Shown here: piece after piece, positions 7,498-15,899 of the stretch | Layout: each line of letters begins with the position of its first letter | Position numbering within the stretch: the first letter of the stretch is position 1 | Assembly: GCF_029338235.1 (NCBI RefSeq) | Contig: NZ_CP119785.1 | Location: forward strand, 1,736,001-1,800,000 | Direction of reading: 5' to 3' | DNA: 64,000 nucleotides | Source: Haloarcula rara | GTDB taxonomy: Archaea > Halobacteriota > Halobacteria > Halobacteriales > Haloarculaceae | Notes under the pieces: generated by a model | What the model saw: the letters and a program-made list of their open reading frames with translations, nothing else | Databases searched by the model: none | Told to the model about the DNA's origin: nothing | Made by a program: the position numbers and the translations under genes

Positions 7498-8502
7498 GTG
7501 TCGATTCGCCAGCGAACGTACGTCCTTGCAGGCCTGCTCGTCCTGCTGGTAACGCTTTCGACGGTCCTGCTATCGAGCGTGCTGGCGACCGTCTTCTTCG
7601 CGATAACCGTCGCGTACGTCCTCTTTCCGCTGTCGGAGTGGTTCGTCGACCAGGGGCTCTCGAAGCGGCTCGCGGCCGCCGTCTCGACGGCTATCGCCTT
7701 CGTCGCCGGCTCGCTCGTCCTCGTCCCGCTGGTCGCCGTGCTGTATCGCCGCCGGCGTGACCTCTTTGTCTTCTTCCAGCGCCTCCCCGACGAGGTCACC
7801 GTCGCCGTGGGGGAGTTCAGCTACCCCATCGACGTGCAGTCGGCGCTGGTGACGGCTCGTGACGCGACCGCAGACGTGGCCGTGGACCTCGCGAGCGAGA
7901 CGCCGATTCTCGCGCTGAAAGCCGTCCTCTTTACTATTCTCCTCTACGCGATGCTCTGGCAGCCCAGTGCCCCGGGGAAAGTCGTCTACCGGACCGTCCC
8001 GAAGCCCTACCACGATATCGTCACTCGCTTTCACACCCGGGTGCGGTCCACGCTGTATGCCATCTACGTCCTGCAGGCCGCGACGGCCTTTGGCACCTTC
8101 CTGGTGGCGTGGGCGCTGTTCGCCGTCCTGGGGCTCAACGGCGCGTTCGCGCTGGCGGTCGTCGCCGGCATCCTCCAGTTCGTCCCCGTCGTCGGGCCGA
8201 GCGTCGTCATCCTCGCCATCGCCGCGTCCGAAGCCATCGCCGGCGACGCCGTCGGCGCGGTCGTTATCACCGTCCTGGGGCTCACACTCGTGGGCTTCCT
8301 GCCCGACGCGGTCATCCGCCCGCGGCTGGCCCGCTACACGACCGGGATGCCCGCCAGCCTCTACTTCGTCGGCTTCACCGGTGGGGTGCTCTCGCTGGGG
8401 ATTATCGGCTTCATCGCCGGGCCGGTCGTGGTCGCGCTGTTGCTGGAAGCAGTGCAGCTGCTGGCGGACGAGAACGGGGCGCATGCCGACACGCAGGCCT
8501 GA
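7498..8502 (+). CDS. AI-2E family transporter-like membrane protein
   Basis: 334 aa with about seven to eight transmembrane segments: two at the N-terminus (7-28, 30-50), one at 63-84, a soluble stretch around 85-140, then a hydrophobic C-terminal half. It shows the family pattern LNGAFALAVVAGILQFVPVVGP and ALLLEAVQLL near the end. The family (UPF0118/TqsA/PerM) exports small molecules or acts as a Na+/H+ antiporter; the substrate is not readable. The start is GTG at 7498, since no ATG lies nearby in frame. It follows directly after the repeat element. Confidence 0.88.
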   Translation: MSIRQRTYVLAGLLVLLVTLSTVLLSSVLATVFFAITVAYVLFPLSEWFVDQGLSKRLAAAVSTAIAFVAGSLVLVPLVAVLYRRRRDLFVFFQRLPDEVTVAVGEFSYPIDVQSALVTARDATADVAVDLASETPILALKAVLFTILLYAMLWQPSAPGKVVYRTVPKPYHDIVTRFHTRVRSTLYAIYVLQAATAFGTFLVAWALFAVLGLNGAFALAVVAGILQFVPVVGPSVVILAIAASEAIAGDAVGAVVITVLGLTLVGFLPDAVIRPRLARYTTGMPASLYFVGFTGGVLSLGIIGFIAGPVVVALLLEAVQLLADENGAHADTQA

Positions 8503-8523
8503 CTCGCAGGGCCGAGTTCCCTC

Positions 8524-9303
8524 TCAGTCCCGCTCCAGGGGCCGGTCCTGGGCCTCCCACTCGGTGAGACTGCCCTCGTAGAACTCCACGTCCTCGAAGC
8601 CCAGATGCTGGAGCACGACGTAGGTGTGGCTGATGCGTCGCGCTGTATTGCAGTACAGCACGACGCGTTTCTCGGGGACGACGCCGGCCGATTCGAGGAC
8701 GGCCAGGGCGTCCTCGCGCGGGAGCAGTCCCCGCGTCTCGTCGTCGACGAGTTCGCGCCAGTCGAGCAGGACGGCGCCGGGGATGTGCCCCTCGGCGTAC
8801 TCGGACTCGTCGCGGGTGTCGACGAGGACGGCGTCGGGGTCGTCGCTGGCGGCGGCGACCCGGTCGGCGTCGACCAGCGGCGTCGACTCGGGCGGGTCGA
8901 CGCTGTAGTCGGTCTCTGTGACGTCGGGCGCCTCGTTGCTCGTCGGATGACCGAGCTGCCAGCTGGAGAAGTCGCCGTCGAGCAGATAGAGTTTCTCGGG
9001 GTCGTGACCCAGCAGCTCAGCCGTCACCAGGAAGCGAGCGGCGAAGACGCCGTGGTGGTCGTCGTAGGCGACTATCTCGCTGTCGGCGCTGATACCGGCC
9101 GGGCCGAGCAGCGACGCCCACTGGCTGTGGCTGGGCAGCATCCCCTCGCTGTCGCCCGACCCCTTCCGGAAGCGGTCGAACGGAATCGAGACCGCACCGG
9201 GAAGGTGCGCCATCGCGTCGTACTCCCAGCCGTCGCGCACGTCGACGACGCGTACCTCGTCGAGGTTGTCCGCCACCCAGTCGGCGGAGGCGATATCGGT
9301 CAT
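8524..9303 (-). CDS. Tandem rhodanese-domain sulfurtransferase
   Basis: 259 aa with two rhodanese domains. The N-terminal one (about 1-125) carries VDVRDGWEYDAMAHLPGA but YDDHHGV where the active loop should be, so it is inactive as in most tandem rhodaneses. The C-terminal one has VDTRDESEYAEGHIPGA and the catalytic loop YCNTARR, with the cysteine that carries persulfide. It transfers sulfur from thiosulfate or 3-mercaptopyruvate to a thiol acceptor. Start at MTDIASADW (9303). It is divergent from a second sulfurtransferase at 9560. Confidence 0.92.
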   Translation of the reverse strand: MTDIASADWVADNLDEVRVVDVRDGWEYDAMAHLPGAVSIPFDRFRKGSGDSEGMLPSHSQWASLLGPAGISADSEIVAYDDHHGVFAARFLVTAELLGHDPEKLYLLDGDFSSWQLGHPTSNEAPDVTETDYSVDPPESTPLVDADRVAAASDDPDAVLVDTRDESEYAEGHIPGAVLLDWRELVDDETRGLLPREDALAVLESAGVVPEKRVVLYCNTARRISHTYVVLQHLGFEDVEFYEGSLTEWEAQDRPLERD

Positions 9304-9559
9304 TATCGACGCTTCCGCCTCCGACTGCTTGAAAACTCGGATACAGGCCGCTCGAAGATACCGACATTTGTTGCCTACTCTTTCAGCCCGTCTCTCCGGC
9401 GACAGCCTCACGCCTGCCTTTTCAGGGCGACATAATGAGTCACGTTGACAATACTCGTTCCTGTTGTAGGGGCAACATATGCCGTCACAGGGGAGGAGTG
9501 GCCGTCCATGCCGCCACTCGTGGTAATATATGTGTGGTAGGCCAAGGGTTCAACGCATT

Positions 9560-10414
9560 ATGACTGATTACGCCAACGACGTGCTCGTCTCGGCCGACTG
9601 GGCCAGCGAGCACCTGGACGACTTCCAGGACGACGACTCCGGCCTCCGGCTGGTCGAAGTCGACGTCGACACGGAAGCCTACGACGAGGCCCACGCGCCC
9701 GGTGCCATCGGCTTCAACTGGGAGACAGACCTGCAGGACCAGACGACCCGAGACATCCTCTCGAAAGACGAGTTCGAGGCGACGATGGGCGAGGCTGGCA
9801 TCAGCGAGGACGACACCGTCGTGCTGTACGGTGACAACTCCAACTGGTTCGCCGCCTACACCTACTGGCAGTTCAAGTACTACGGCCACGACGACGTGAA
9901 GCTGCTCGACGGCGGCCGCGAGTACTGGGTCGAGAACGACTACGAGACCACGGACGAGGTCCCCGAGTTCTCGGCGACCACCTACACGGCGTCCGGTCCG
10001 CGCGAGTCCATCCGCGCCTACCGCGACGACGTCGAGAACGCCGTCGACAAGGACCTGCCGCTGGTCGACGTCCGCTCGCCCGAGGAGTACTCCGGCGAGA
10101 TTCTCGCACCGCCCGGACTCCAGGAGACCGCCCAGCGCGGCGGCCACATCCCCGGCGCGGAGAACATCTCGTGGGCCGCCGTCACGAACGACGACGGCAC
10201 CTTCAAGAGCTACGACGAGCTCGAGGAGCTCTACGGCGAGTACGGCATCGACGGCGACTCCACGACGGTCGCCTACTGCCGCATCGGCGAGCGCTCCTCG
10301 GTCGCCTGGTTCGCGCTGCACGAGCTGCTGGGCTACGACGACACCGTCAACTACGACGGCTCCTGGACCGAGTGGGGCAACCTCGTCGGCGCGCCCATCG
10401 AGAAAGGGAACTAG
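9560..10414 (+). CDS. Thiosulfate/3-mercaptopyruvate sulfurtransferase
   Basis: 284 aa, two rhodanese domains. The first has VLYGDNSNWFAAYTYW, without a cysteine. The second has LVDVRSPEEYSGE and the active loop YCRIGERSS; this CRxGERS form is usual for thiosulfate-using archaeal and actinobacterial enzymes. The ATG at 9560 is about 30 bp after an AATATATG box (9526 on), so the mRNA is probably leaderless. Facing the sulfurtransferase at 8524 over 256 bp, the pair may share control. The N-terminal MTDYANDVLVSADW resembles its neighbour's MTDIASADW, suggesting an old duplication. Confidence 0.93.
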   Translation: MTDYANDVLVSADWASEHLDDFQDDDSGLRLVEVDVDTEAYDEAHAPGAIGFNWETDLQDQTTRDILSKDEFEATMGEAGISEDDTVVLYGDNSNWFAAYTYWQFKYYGHDDVKLLDGGREYWVENDYETTDEVPEFSATTYTASGPRESIRAYRDDVENAVDKDLPLVDVRSPEEYSGEILAPPGLQETAQRGGHIPGAENISWAAVTNDDGTFKSYDELEELYGEYGIDGDSTTVAYCRIGERSSVAWFALHELLGYDDTVNYDGSWTEWGNLVGAPIEKGN

Positions 10415-10543
10415 GTCGTTCTAACCACGTCGATTTTTTCGTGTGCTGGTCGGGTAGCTGGTCGTAGACGAGGCCAGTGATATCGTCGATGTTCGCCCCG
10501 AAAGGCGACTCTCGTGGTATCGAATTCGTTCGAAACGGGACAG

Positions 10544-10984
10544 TCAGGGGCCAGCAACTGTCGCCGGATCGAGGCGATCAACGACGCCGTCGAAGTCATC
10601 GTCGAAGCTCAGGACCGCGTCGATGTCGTGGTGGTCGACCAGCGTGACTGTCATCGCATCGGTGAAGCTGAGCCCGTGTTCGGCGTACTTCTGGTGAGCG
10701 GTGACCGCATCCGTGAACTGCTGCCGTGAGCTGTGTAGCATATCGATTGCATCGGGATACCCCTCACCACGAATACGCCGGCCGACCTCGATTCCGGCAG
10801 CGATGTCGCCCGTTTGCCGGTGCGTGAGCGTTACGACCTCGTCGTAGACGTAGTCACTCGTCAGTACGTATCCGTACTCGGACGATTTGAGCACGGTATT
10901 CAGTGCGTCCATCCCGACAGTGTGCCGGTTGGCGTCGGTATCGTGATGCGCGTAGAATACGCCCGTATCGATGAAAACGCTCAT
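10544..10984 (-). CDS. vapC: PIN-domain ribonuclease, VapC-type toxin
   Basis: A 146-aa PIN domain with the expected acidic metal-binding residues: Asp6 (SVFIDTGVFYA), Glu49 (VYDEVVTL), Asp109 (LSFTDAMTV) and the 128-130 aspartate run (LSFDDDF). VapC toxins cleave specific RNAs, usually tRNA or rRNA, until bound by the antitoxin. The start overlaps the stop of the gene at 10981 by ATGA, the usual antitoxin-then-toxin order. T6 at 10433-10438 lies beyond in the convergent spacer. Confidence 0.87.
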   Translation of the reverse strand: MSVFIDTGVFYAHHDTDANRHTVGMDALNTVLKSSEYGYVLTSDYVYDEVVTLTHRQTGDIAAGIEVGRRIRGEGYPDAIDMLHSSRQQFTDAVTAHQKYAEHGLSFTDAMTVTLVDHHDIDAVLSFDDDFDGVVDRLDPATVAGP

Positions 10985-11256
10985 CGGTAGAGGATGTCGT
11001 CGATATCGTCTTCTGTGGTCTCGACACCCGAGCTAATCTGGCCCTCGTTGAACGCCGCGAGTTCCCCCTCACTGAGTGTCGCCGTGCCGTCGCGGAACGA
11101 ATCGATGAACTCCGCACGCGATTCGACAGCCGACTCGACTAGACGAGCCAGTAACTCCTGCTGGGTCACTTTGGTCCCCGTCTTGAGTTTGATTTCGGCC
11201 TGCAACTCCTCAAGCCGGGATTTCGTCTCTTCATCCATCTTGACGGCCGTGGCCAT
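10981..11256 (-). CDS. vapB: Antitoxin partner of the PIN toxin (VapB-type)
   Basis: 91 aa. The N-terminal half (MATAVKMDEETKSRLEELQ then TGTKVTQQELLARLVESA) has the strand-helix-helix look of a ribbon-helix-helix DNA-binding domain. The acidic tail (about 50-91) would wrap the toxin. Such antitoxins also repress their own promoter: a palindrome lies 2 bp before the start and a TTTAA box at 11283-11288. An upstream in-frame extension exists, but MATAVKMDEE at 11256 fits best. Confidence 0.82.
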   Translation of the reverse strand: MATAVKMDEETKSRLEELQAEIKLKTGTKVTQQELLARLVESAVESRAEFIDSFRDGTATLSEGELAAFNEGQISSGVETTEDDIDDILYR

Positions 11257-11258
11257 AC

Positions 11259-11272
11259 TATACAGTTGTATA
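11259..11272. promoter_or_regulatory. Candidate autoregulatory operator of the toxin-antitoxin pair
   Basis: TATACA-GT-TGTATA, a perfect 6-bp inverted repeat, sits between the TATA-like box (11283-11288) and the antitoxin start (11256), where a bound repressor would block transcription. Confidence 0.5.
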
Positions 11273-11402
11273 CGCAACTGGGTTAAACTTTCTATTATCC
11301 TGATACTGGGACTCGGAAATCCTCTCTCTGGGGTCACGAGTTCCGTGAAAGTGGTGGTACGCCGAGCCGTAGATTCAAGGCCGTAGCTACCGAGAAAGCA
11401 GT

Positions 11403-11684
11403 GTGGACCGACAGGAACTCGAACGCGTACTGTCCGAGACGTTCGACGACACAGGGGCGGCCGCGGTGGTGGCACGACAGGCCGGTGACATGGCCGACGG
11501 GGGGCAGTTTGACGCGGACTTCGGCGGCGAACTGACCGTCGAGACGGTCGTCGAGAACCTGCATGACGCTCCCGGCGAGTATTCACTGGCCGAGCGGTGG
11601 AACTGGTGGCTTGGGGCGCTGGATATCTCTCACGGTGGGTACGCGCGGTTCAGCGTCCGCCCGGACGTGGACAGGCAGTCCTAG
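11403..11684 (+). CDS. Conserved-looking haloarchaeal protein of unknown function, 93 aa
   Basis: GTG start; reads MDRQELERVLSETFDDTGA. An alpha/beta-looking acidic protein with FDADFGGELTVETVVENLHD and a tryptophan-rich AERWNWWLGALDISHGGY. No known domain is recognised. Codon use matches its neighbours and the frame is clean over its length. Cytosolic, function not assigned. Confidence 0.68.
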   Translation: MDRQELERVLSETFDDTGAAAVVARQAGDMADGGQFDADFGGELTVETVVENLHDAPGEYSLAERWNWWLGALDISHGGYARFSVRPDVDRQS

Positions 11685-11717
11685 GCGCGTCGGCGACCGA
11701 AAAACGGCGCGCCAGCC

Positions 11718-11837
11718 TCAGAATACTGAGAGCCCGTGAGCCTCTCGTGCGTGTTCGAGGAGTGCCTCCGTCGTCTCGAACTCCTCGCCGCATGTGCACG
11801 TGTGGTACGTGGTCGGGGTTTGCTGGCGTGTTGCCAT
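11718..11837 (-). CDS. Tiny C2H2-like zinc finger protein, 39 aa
   Basis: Reads MATRQQTPTTYHTCTCGEEF, then ETTEALLEHAREAHGLSVF. C14/C16 plus the two histidines in LLEHAREAH make a C-x-C...H-x4-H finger close to the C2H2 pattern. An AT-rich block at 11859-11872 (AATCATAATAATT) is about 25 bp upstream and suits a TATA element. Role in DNA, RNA or protein binding unknown. Confidence 0.72.
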   Translation of the reverse strand: MATRQQTPTTYHTCTCGEEFETTEALLEHAREAHGLSVF

Positions 11838-11873
11838 AGCAACCACACATTGAACGCCAATCATAATAATTGT

Positions 11874-11902
11874 TTATGTGGTAGTGTTATCAGCCCACAT
11901 AA
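11874..11902. repeat. Inverted repeat in the 11838-12067 spacer
   Basis: TTATGTGG (11874-11881) pairs with CCACATAA (11895-11902) around a 13-bp centre. It lies in the shared upstream region of the zinc-finger gene and the histidine kinase and may be an operator. The rest of this spacer shows nothing else apart from a possible kinase TATA element (CTATACC, about 12023-12029). Confidence 0.4.
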
Positions 11903-12067
11903 CCGGTGGTACCGAATCTCACGGCCGCAGTCCAATGCATCGTGGTAACAGCAGACTGACCATGGTGTACGAGGGGCGTGCGCGTTTCAGTACCGCTATT
12001 GCCGGCTCTACCGGCAGAGAGACTATACCTGTCCAATCCCAACGAACGGGAAACAGTCCCCTCCCCC

Positions 12068-14008
12068 ATGACCCAGCCGGATTCCAAGGCGGCCCATCGC
12101 GAGCAGGTGTACGAAGCCTTCGCTGACCGGCGCCAGTCACTCGAAGCGGCCGTCGATGCCGCGCTCGAGGCCGGTATGGGTCGCCTCGGTGTCGGCATCG
12201 GGTTTCTGACGCGAATCGAAGACGGGACCCAGTACATCGAGCAGGCTGTCGGCGACCACGAAGCGATACAGGCCGGCGAGCAGTGCCCCCTGGACGAGGC
12301 CTACTGTCGGCGGACCGTCCAGCTGGACGGCCAACTGTGCGTACAGGACGCCGAGGCTTCGCCGGATATCTCCGAGCAGGCCGTCGAGGCGTTCGGACTC
12401 GGCTCGTACATCGGCTGCAAGCTCACGGTCGACGACGACGTCTACGGGACGGTCTGTTTCGCCGACCCGGAGCCCCGTGAGCGACCGTTCTCGGAGGCCG
12501 AGGAGCTGTTCGTCGAACTCGTCGCTCGGCTGGCCGGCCGGGCTATCGAGCGCTGGGCATACGAGCGCGAGCAGGCCGAACGGACGGCCCAGATAGCGAC
12601 CGAGAAACGTCGGTTCGAGGGTATCGCGGAGAACAGCTTCGACGTCCTCTACCGCATCGACACCGACGGCGAACTGACCTACGTCTCCGACGCGATTCAG
12701 CGAGTGCTGGGCTACGAGCCAGACGAACTCGTGGGCGATAGCTTCGCGACGCTCGTCAGCGACGACACGACGCCGGCGGCTATGGACGCGTTCGCGCGGC
12801 TGCTGGACGGCGAGACGGTCCAGGGACTGGAAATCGCGTTCACGCATCGGGACGGCCACCAGGTTTCCATGGAGGTCAACGCGACGCCCATCACGGACGA
12901 CGACGCCGTCACGGCCGTCCAGGGCGTCGCCCGCGACATCACAGGCCGCAAGGCCCGCGAGCCGGAGCTTCGGCTCCGAACGCGGGCGATGGACGTCGCC
13001 GAGGTCCCAATTACCATGGCCGACGCCACCGCGCCGGACAACCCCATCGTCTACGTGAACGACGCCTTCGAGGCGGTCACCGGCTACAGCACGGACCAGA
13101 TACTCGGGAACAACTGCCGGATGCTGCAGGGCCCGGGCACCGACCCCGAGGCCGTGGCGACGATTCGAGAGGGTATCGACGCGAACCGGCCGATGACGGT
13201 CCAGCTGTTGAATTACCGGCGCGACGGGACGCCGTTCTGGAACCGCGTCACCGTGACGCCAATCGAGGACGAGAGCGGGACGGTGACCCACTATCTCGGC
13301 TTCCAGCAGGACGTGACCGAGCAACAGCGCATCACGCGTGTGGTGGAGCTGCTGAACCGCGTGCTCCGGCACAACCTCCGCAACGAACTCACCGTCATCG
13401 AGGGGTACACCGACTTCATCGACGACCCGCCAGAGGGGATGGACATCCAGGCGAAGATACGACGGCCGCTCCGTCGGCTGGTGTCGCTCAGCGAGCGCGC
13501 CCGTGAGCTGGAGAACATAGCGAAGACGGCCCGCGACCCGGACCGAATCGATCCGACCGACCTCCTCTCGGGCGTCGCCGACCGGCACCGCGAGGGCACG
13601 ACGGTCGATGTCAGCGTCGACACCGGCCGGGACATCTGTGCCGGCACCGAGCTGGAGACCGCCATCGGCGAGCTGGTGACCAACGCCGTCGCGCACGACC
13701 CCGACGACCACACCACGGTCTCGCTTTCGGCCCGCGACGAGGGCAAGTGGGTTGTCGTGACCGTCGCCGACGACGGCCCCGGCATCCCGCCGATGGAGGT
13801 CGCCGTCGTCGAGGCCGGCCAGGAGACCCCGCTCGAACACGGGAAGGGGCTCGGGCTCTGGCTCGTCAACTGGGTCGTCACGCAGTACGGCGGCTCGTTC
13901 CAGCTCTCGGCCGAGGACGGGACCATCGCGACGCTCCGGCTGCCGGCCGTCGCGGACGACCAGTCCGTCGCGGACGCCGCCCGGCGACCGACGGCGCTGT
14001 TACGATAG
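12068..14008 (+). CDS. GAF-PAS-LOV sensor histidine kinase (candidate blue-light receptor)
   Basis: 646 aa, cytosolic, no membrane segment. Order: GAF (about 20-165), PAS (185-295), LOV-type PAS (300-420), dimerisation/phosphoacceptor region (RVLRHNLRNEL, His435) and HATPase (ELVTNAVAH with Asn539, DDGPGIP, GKGLGLWLVNW). The second PAS has the LOV signature GNNCRMLQGPGTDPE with Cys350, the residue that forms the flavin adduct in LOV photoreceptors, plus NDAFEAVTGY, LLNYRRDGTPFWN and the Gln in GFQQDVTE. Light sensing is therefore likely, by family knowledge. No receiver partner is adjacent. The start at MTQPDSK (12068) was chosen over a longer frame with no family resemblance. Confidence 0.9.
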   Translation: MTQPDSKAAHREQVYEAFADRRQSLEAAVDAALEAGMGRLGVGIGFLTRIEDGTQYIEQAVGDHEAIQAGEQCPLDEAYCRRTVQLDGQLCVQDAEASPDISEQAVEAFGLGSYIGCKLTVDDDVYGTVCFADPEPRERPFSEAEELFVELVARLAGRAIERWAYEREQAERTAQIATEKRRFEGIAENSFDVLYRIDTDGELTYVSDAIQRVLGYEPDELVGDSFATLVSDDTTPAAMDAFARLLDGETVQGLEIAFTHRDGHQVSMEVNATPITDDDAVTAVQGVARDITGRKAREPELRLRTRAMDVAEVPITMADATAPDNPIVYVNDAFEAVTGYSTDQILGNNCRMLQGPGTDPEAVATIREGIDANRPMTVQLLNYRRDGTPFWNRVTVTPIEDESGTVTHYLGFQQDVTEQQRITRVVELLNRVLRHNLRNELTVIEGYTDFIDDPPEGMDIQAKIRRPLRRLVSLSERARELENIAKTARDPDRIDPTDLLSGVADRHREGTTVDVSVDTGRDICAGTELETAIGELVTNAVAHDPDDHTTVSLSARDEGKWVVVTVADDGPGIPPMEVAVVEAGQETPLEHGKGLGLWLVNWVVTQYGGSFQLSAEDGTIATLRLPAVADDQSVADAARRPTALLR

Positions 14009-14099
14009 CCTGAGGGTACAGCCGTATTTGCTTCGTTAGCGAACGATGCAGAGAGCCAGAAAGCTCCGCTAGCGACGATTGTAAACCACACCGTGAACA

Positions 14100-14464
14100 G
14101 CCAGAAAGCCCCGGCTGGCTTCGGTCCCGCGCCTCGCTGTGCGCGCTCGCTTTGCTCGCGTGCTTGCTTCGTCGGAGTTCCCGAAGCCAGCCACCCCTTT
14201 CATTCCACCCGTAGCCGGTTGGTCAGCCGGCATGGGTGGGACTGAAAGGGGCCGTGTTCTCGACGAAGCACGGCGTTCGGTAGAGCGGAGCTCTACCGCA
14301 GCCCATCAGAAATCGAAGATTTCTGAGGACGACGCAAGCACCGCAGGCCAAAGGCCGAGGCGCGTCGTTCGAAAGACGCGACGCGTCTTTCGTGATCACG
14401 AGAGGGCTCCGCCCTCTCGGACGACAGCGAGCCGCGCGAGTCGAGAACACGGGGGCTTTCTGGC
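14100..14464. repeat. Non-coding inverted-repeat element, long copy
   Basis: This fills most of the 531-bp spacer after the kinase. Termini GCCAGAAAGCCCC (14100-14112) and its complement (14452-14464) match the element at 7291-7415. Inside are four perfect hairpins: around 14280-14296 (GTAGAGC-GGA-GCTCTAC), 14308-14326 (CAGAAATC-GAA-GATTTCTG), 14370-14392 and 14400-14418 (GAGAGGGC-TCC-GCCCTCTC). There are also longer-range arms CCCCTTTCA / TGAAAGGGG. A further partial terminus, GCCAGAAAGCTCCGCTAGC, is near 14055. Open frames crossing it look like artefacts. Confidence 0.75.
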
Positions 14465-14539
14465 TGCTTGCGGTCTGGCTCACCTTACTGCTGCCCGGAA
14501 CCGACGAAGGCAAACCACGTCGCGGTCTATGAGACTTCA

Positions 14540-15772
14540 ATGGAGGTCCAGTTCCTCGGTGGGGCCGACGAAATCGGGCGCAGCGCCGTCCTCGTAGACG
14601 ACTCGCTGTTGCTCGACTACGGAATGGCCAGCGAGTCCCCGCCCCAGTACCCGGTCGGTGACGTTGACCCCGACGCCGTCGTGGTGAGCCACGGCCACCT
14701 GGACCACGCTGGCGCGGTGCCGGCGCTCATGTCGAGTGGTGACCTCCCGCCGGTCCACTGGACGCCGCCGACCAGAGAGCTGGCGACGACCCTGGCCGAG
14801 GACACGCTGAAACTCCACGGCTCGACGCCGCGCTGTCCGTTCACCGACACCGACGTGCGCCGGCTGACCCAGGCCTCCGAGACCCACGGCTACGAGGACT
14901 CGTTCGAGGCTGCCGGTTACGAGATAACGCTCTACAACGCGGGTCACATCCCCGGCAGCGCCCACGTGCTGGTGGACGATGGAGACACACGCTTGCTCTA
15001 CACCGGCGACTTCCACACCGGCGACCAGCGCCTCGTCGCGCCCTCCACTGCCAGACCCGACGCCGACGCGGTCATCTGTGAGTCCACCTATTCGGACGTG
15101 ACCCACGAGGCCCGCGACAGGGTGGAAACACGGTTCGCCGACAGCGTCCAACAGACGGTCTGGGAGGGCGGCACCGTCGTCGTCCCCGCCTTCGCCATCG
15201 GTCGGACCCAAGAGGCGATGCTCGTGTGTAACGCCCACGACATCGACTGCTACGTCGACGGAATGGGCCAGCGAGTGACCAAGCAACTGAAACGACATCC
15301 CGAGTTCCTGCGGGACGCCGACGCGCTGCGAGGGGCGACATCGAGCGCCCGGTTTGTAACGGGTCGTGACGGCCAGCGCAAGCGTATCGCCGAGCAGAAC
15401 ACCGTCATCATCACGACGAGTGGGATGCTCAACGGTGGCCCCGCGATGACCTACGTCCCCGCCATCCGCCACCACCCCACGAACAAGGTCGCGCTGACGG
15501 GCTACCAGGTCGAGGGGACCCCCGGCCGTTCGCTGCTGGACACCGGGAGCGCAGAACTCGACGGTCGCGTGATGCCCGTCAGCGCCCAGGTCGAACTCCA
15601 CGAGTTCTCCGCCCACGCTGACAGACAGGGCCTGCTCGGCTTTCTGGAGAGCTACCGCGACATCCCCGTGCTGGCCGTCCACGGCGACTGGACCGCCGCC
15701 TTCGCCGAGGAGCTGCGCGAGGACGGGTTCGAGGCGTCGGCGCCGACGCTGGGCGAGACAGTCGAGCTGTGA
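14540..15772 (+). CDS. Beta-CASP metallo-beta-lactamase-fold nuclease
   Basis: 410 aa. The metallo-beta-lactamase core has SHGHLDHAG (zinc motif 2) and YTGDFHTG. The beta-CASP insert shows STYSDVTHE, PAFAIGRTQEAM and TSGMLNGGP, and the final histidine motif is FSAHADRQGLLGF. This is the RNA-processing nuclease class (CPSF73/RNase J relatives). The N-terminus MEVQFLGGADEIGRS is family-like, so 14540 was chosen over an upstream frame start. It lacks the KH domains of archaeal CPSF1-type enzymes, pointing to the shorter aRNase J/CPSF2-like group. Cytosolic RNA turnover is the likely role. Confidence 0.9.
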   Translation: MEVQFLGGADEIGRSAVLVDDSLLLDYGMASESPPQYPVGDVDPDAVVVSHGHLDHAGAVPALMSSGDLPPVHWTPPTRELATTLAEDTLKLHGSTPRCPFTDTDVRRLTQASETHGYEDSFEAAGYEITLYNAGHIPGSAHVLVDDGDTRLLYTGDFHTGDQRLVAPSTARPDADAVICESTYSDVTHEARDRVETRFADSVQQTVWEGGTVVVPAFAIGRTQEAMLVCNAHDIDCYVDGMGQRVTKQLKRHPEFLRDADALRGATSSARFVTGRDGQRKRIAEQNTVIITTSGMLNGGPAMTYVPAIRHHPTNKVALTGYQVEGTPGRSLLDTGSAELDGRVMPVSAQVELHEFSAHADRQGLLGFLESYRDIPVLAVHGDWTAAFAEELREDGFEASAPTLGETVEL

Positions 15773-15899
15773 CCCGGTTCGGGAGCCGGGTGTGGTTCAG
15801 TGCGACCCGAACAGCACGCCACTCTCGGGCCAGCGCTACCGTCTCGGGCATGATGTGTCACGCTCGTGGATTATTCCGTCTCGGGCCGAATACATCGGT

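Noticed and set aside
12137..13840. A 567-codon minus-strand frame opposite the LOV kinase
   Set aside because: It is the shadow of the kinase reading frame; the plus strand holds all recognised domains.
7290..14464. The two repeat elements as insertion sequences
   Set aside because: Terminal inverted repeats are present, but there is no transposase and I cannot see clear target-site duplications.
14139..14597. Open reading frames across the long repeat element
   Set aside because: The translation only mirrors the inverted repeats, and the same translated peptide pattern appears in the short copy, so it follows from repeat sequence rather than coding.
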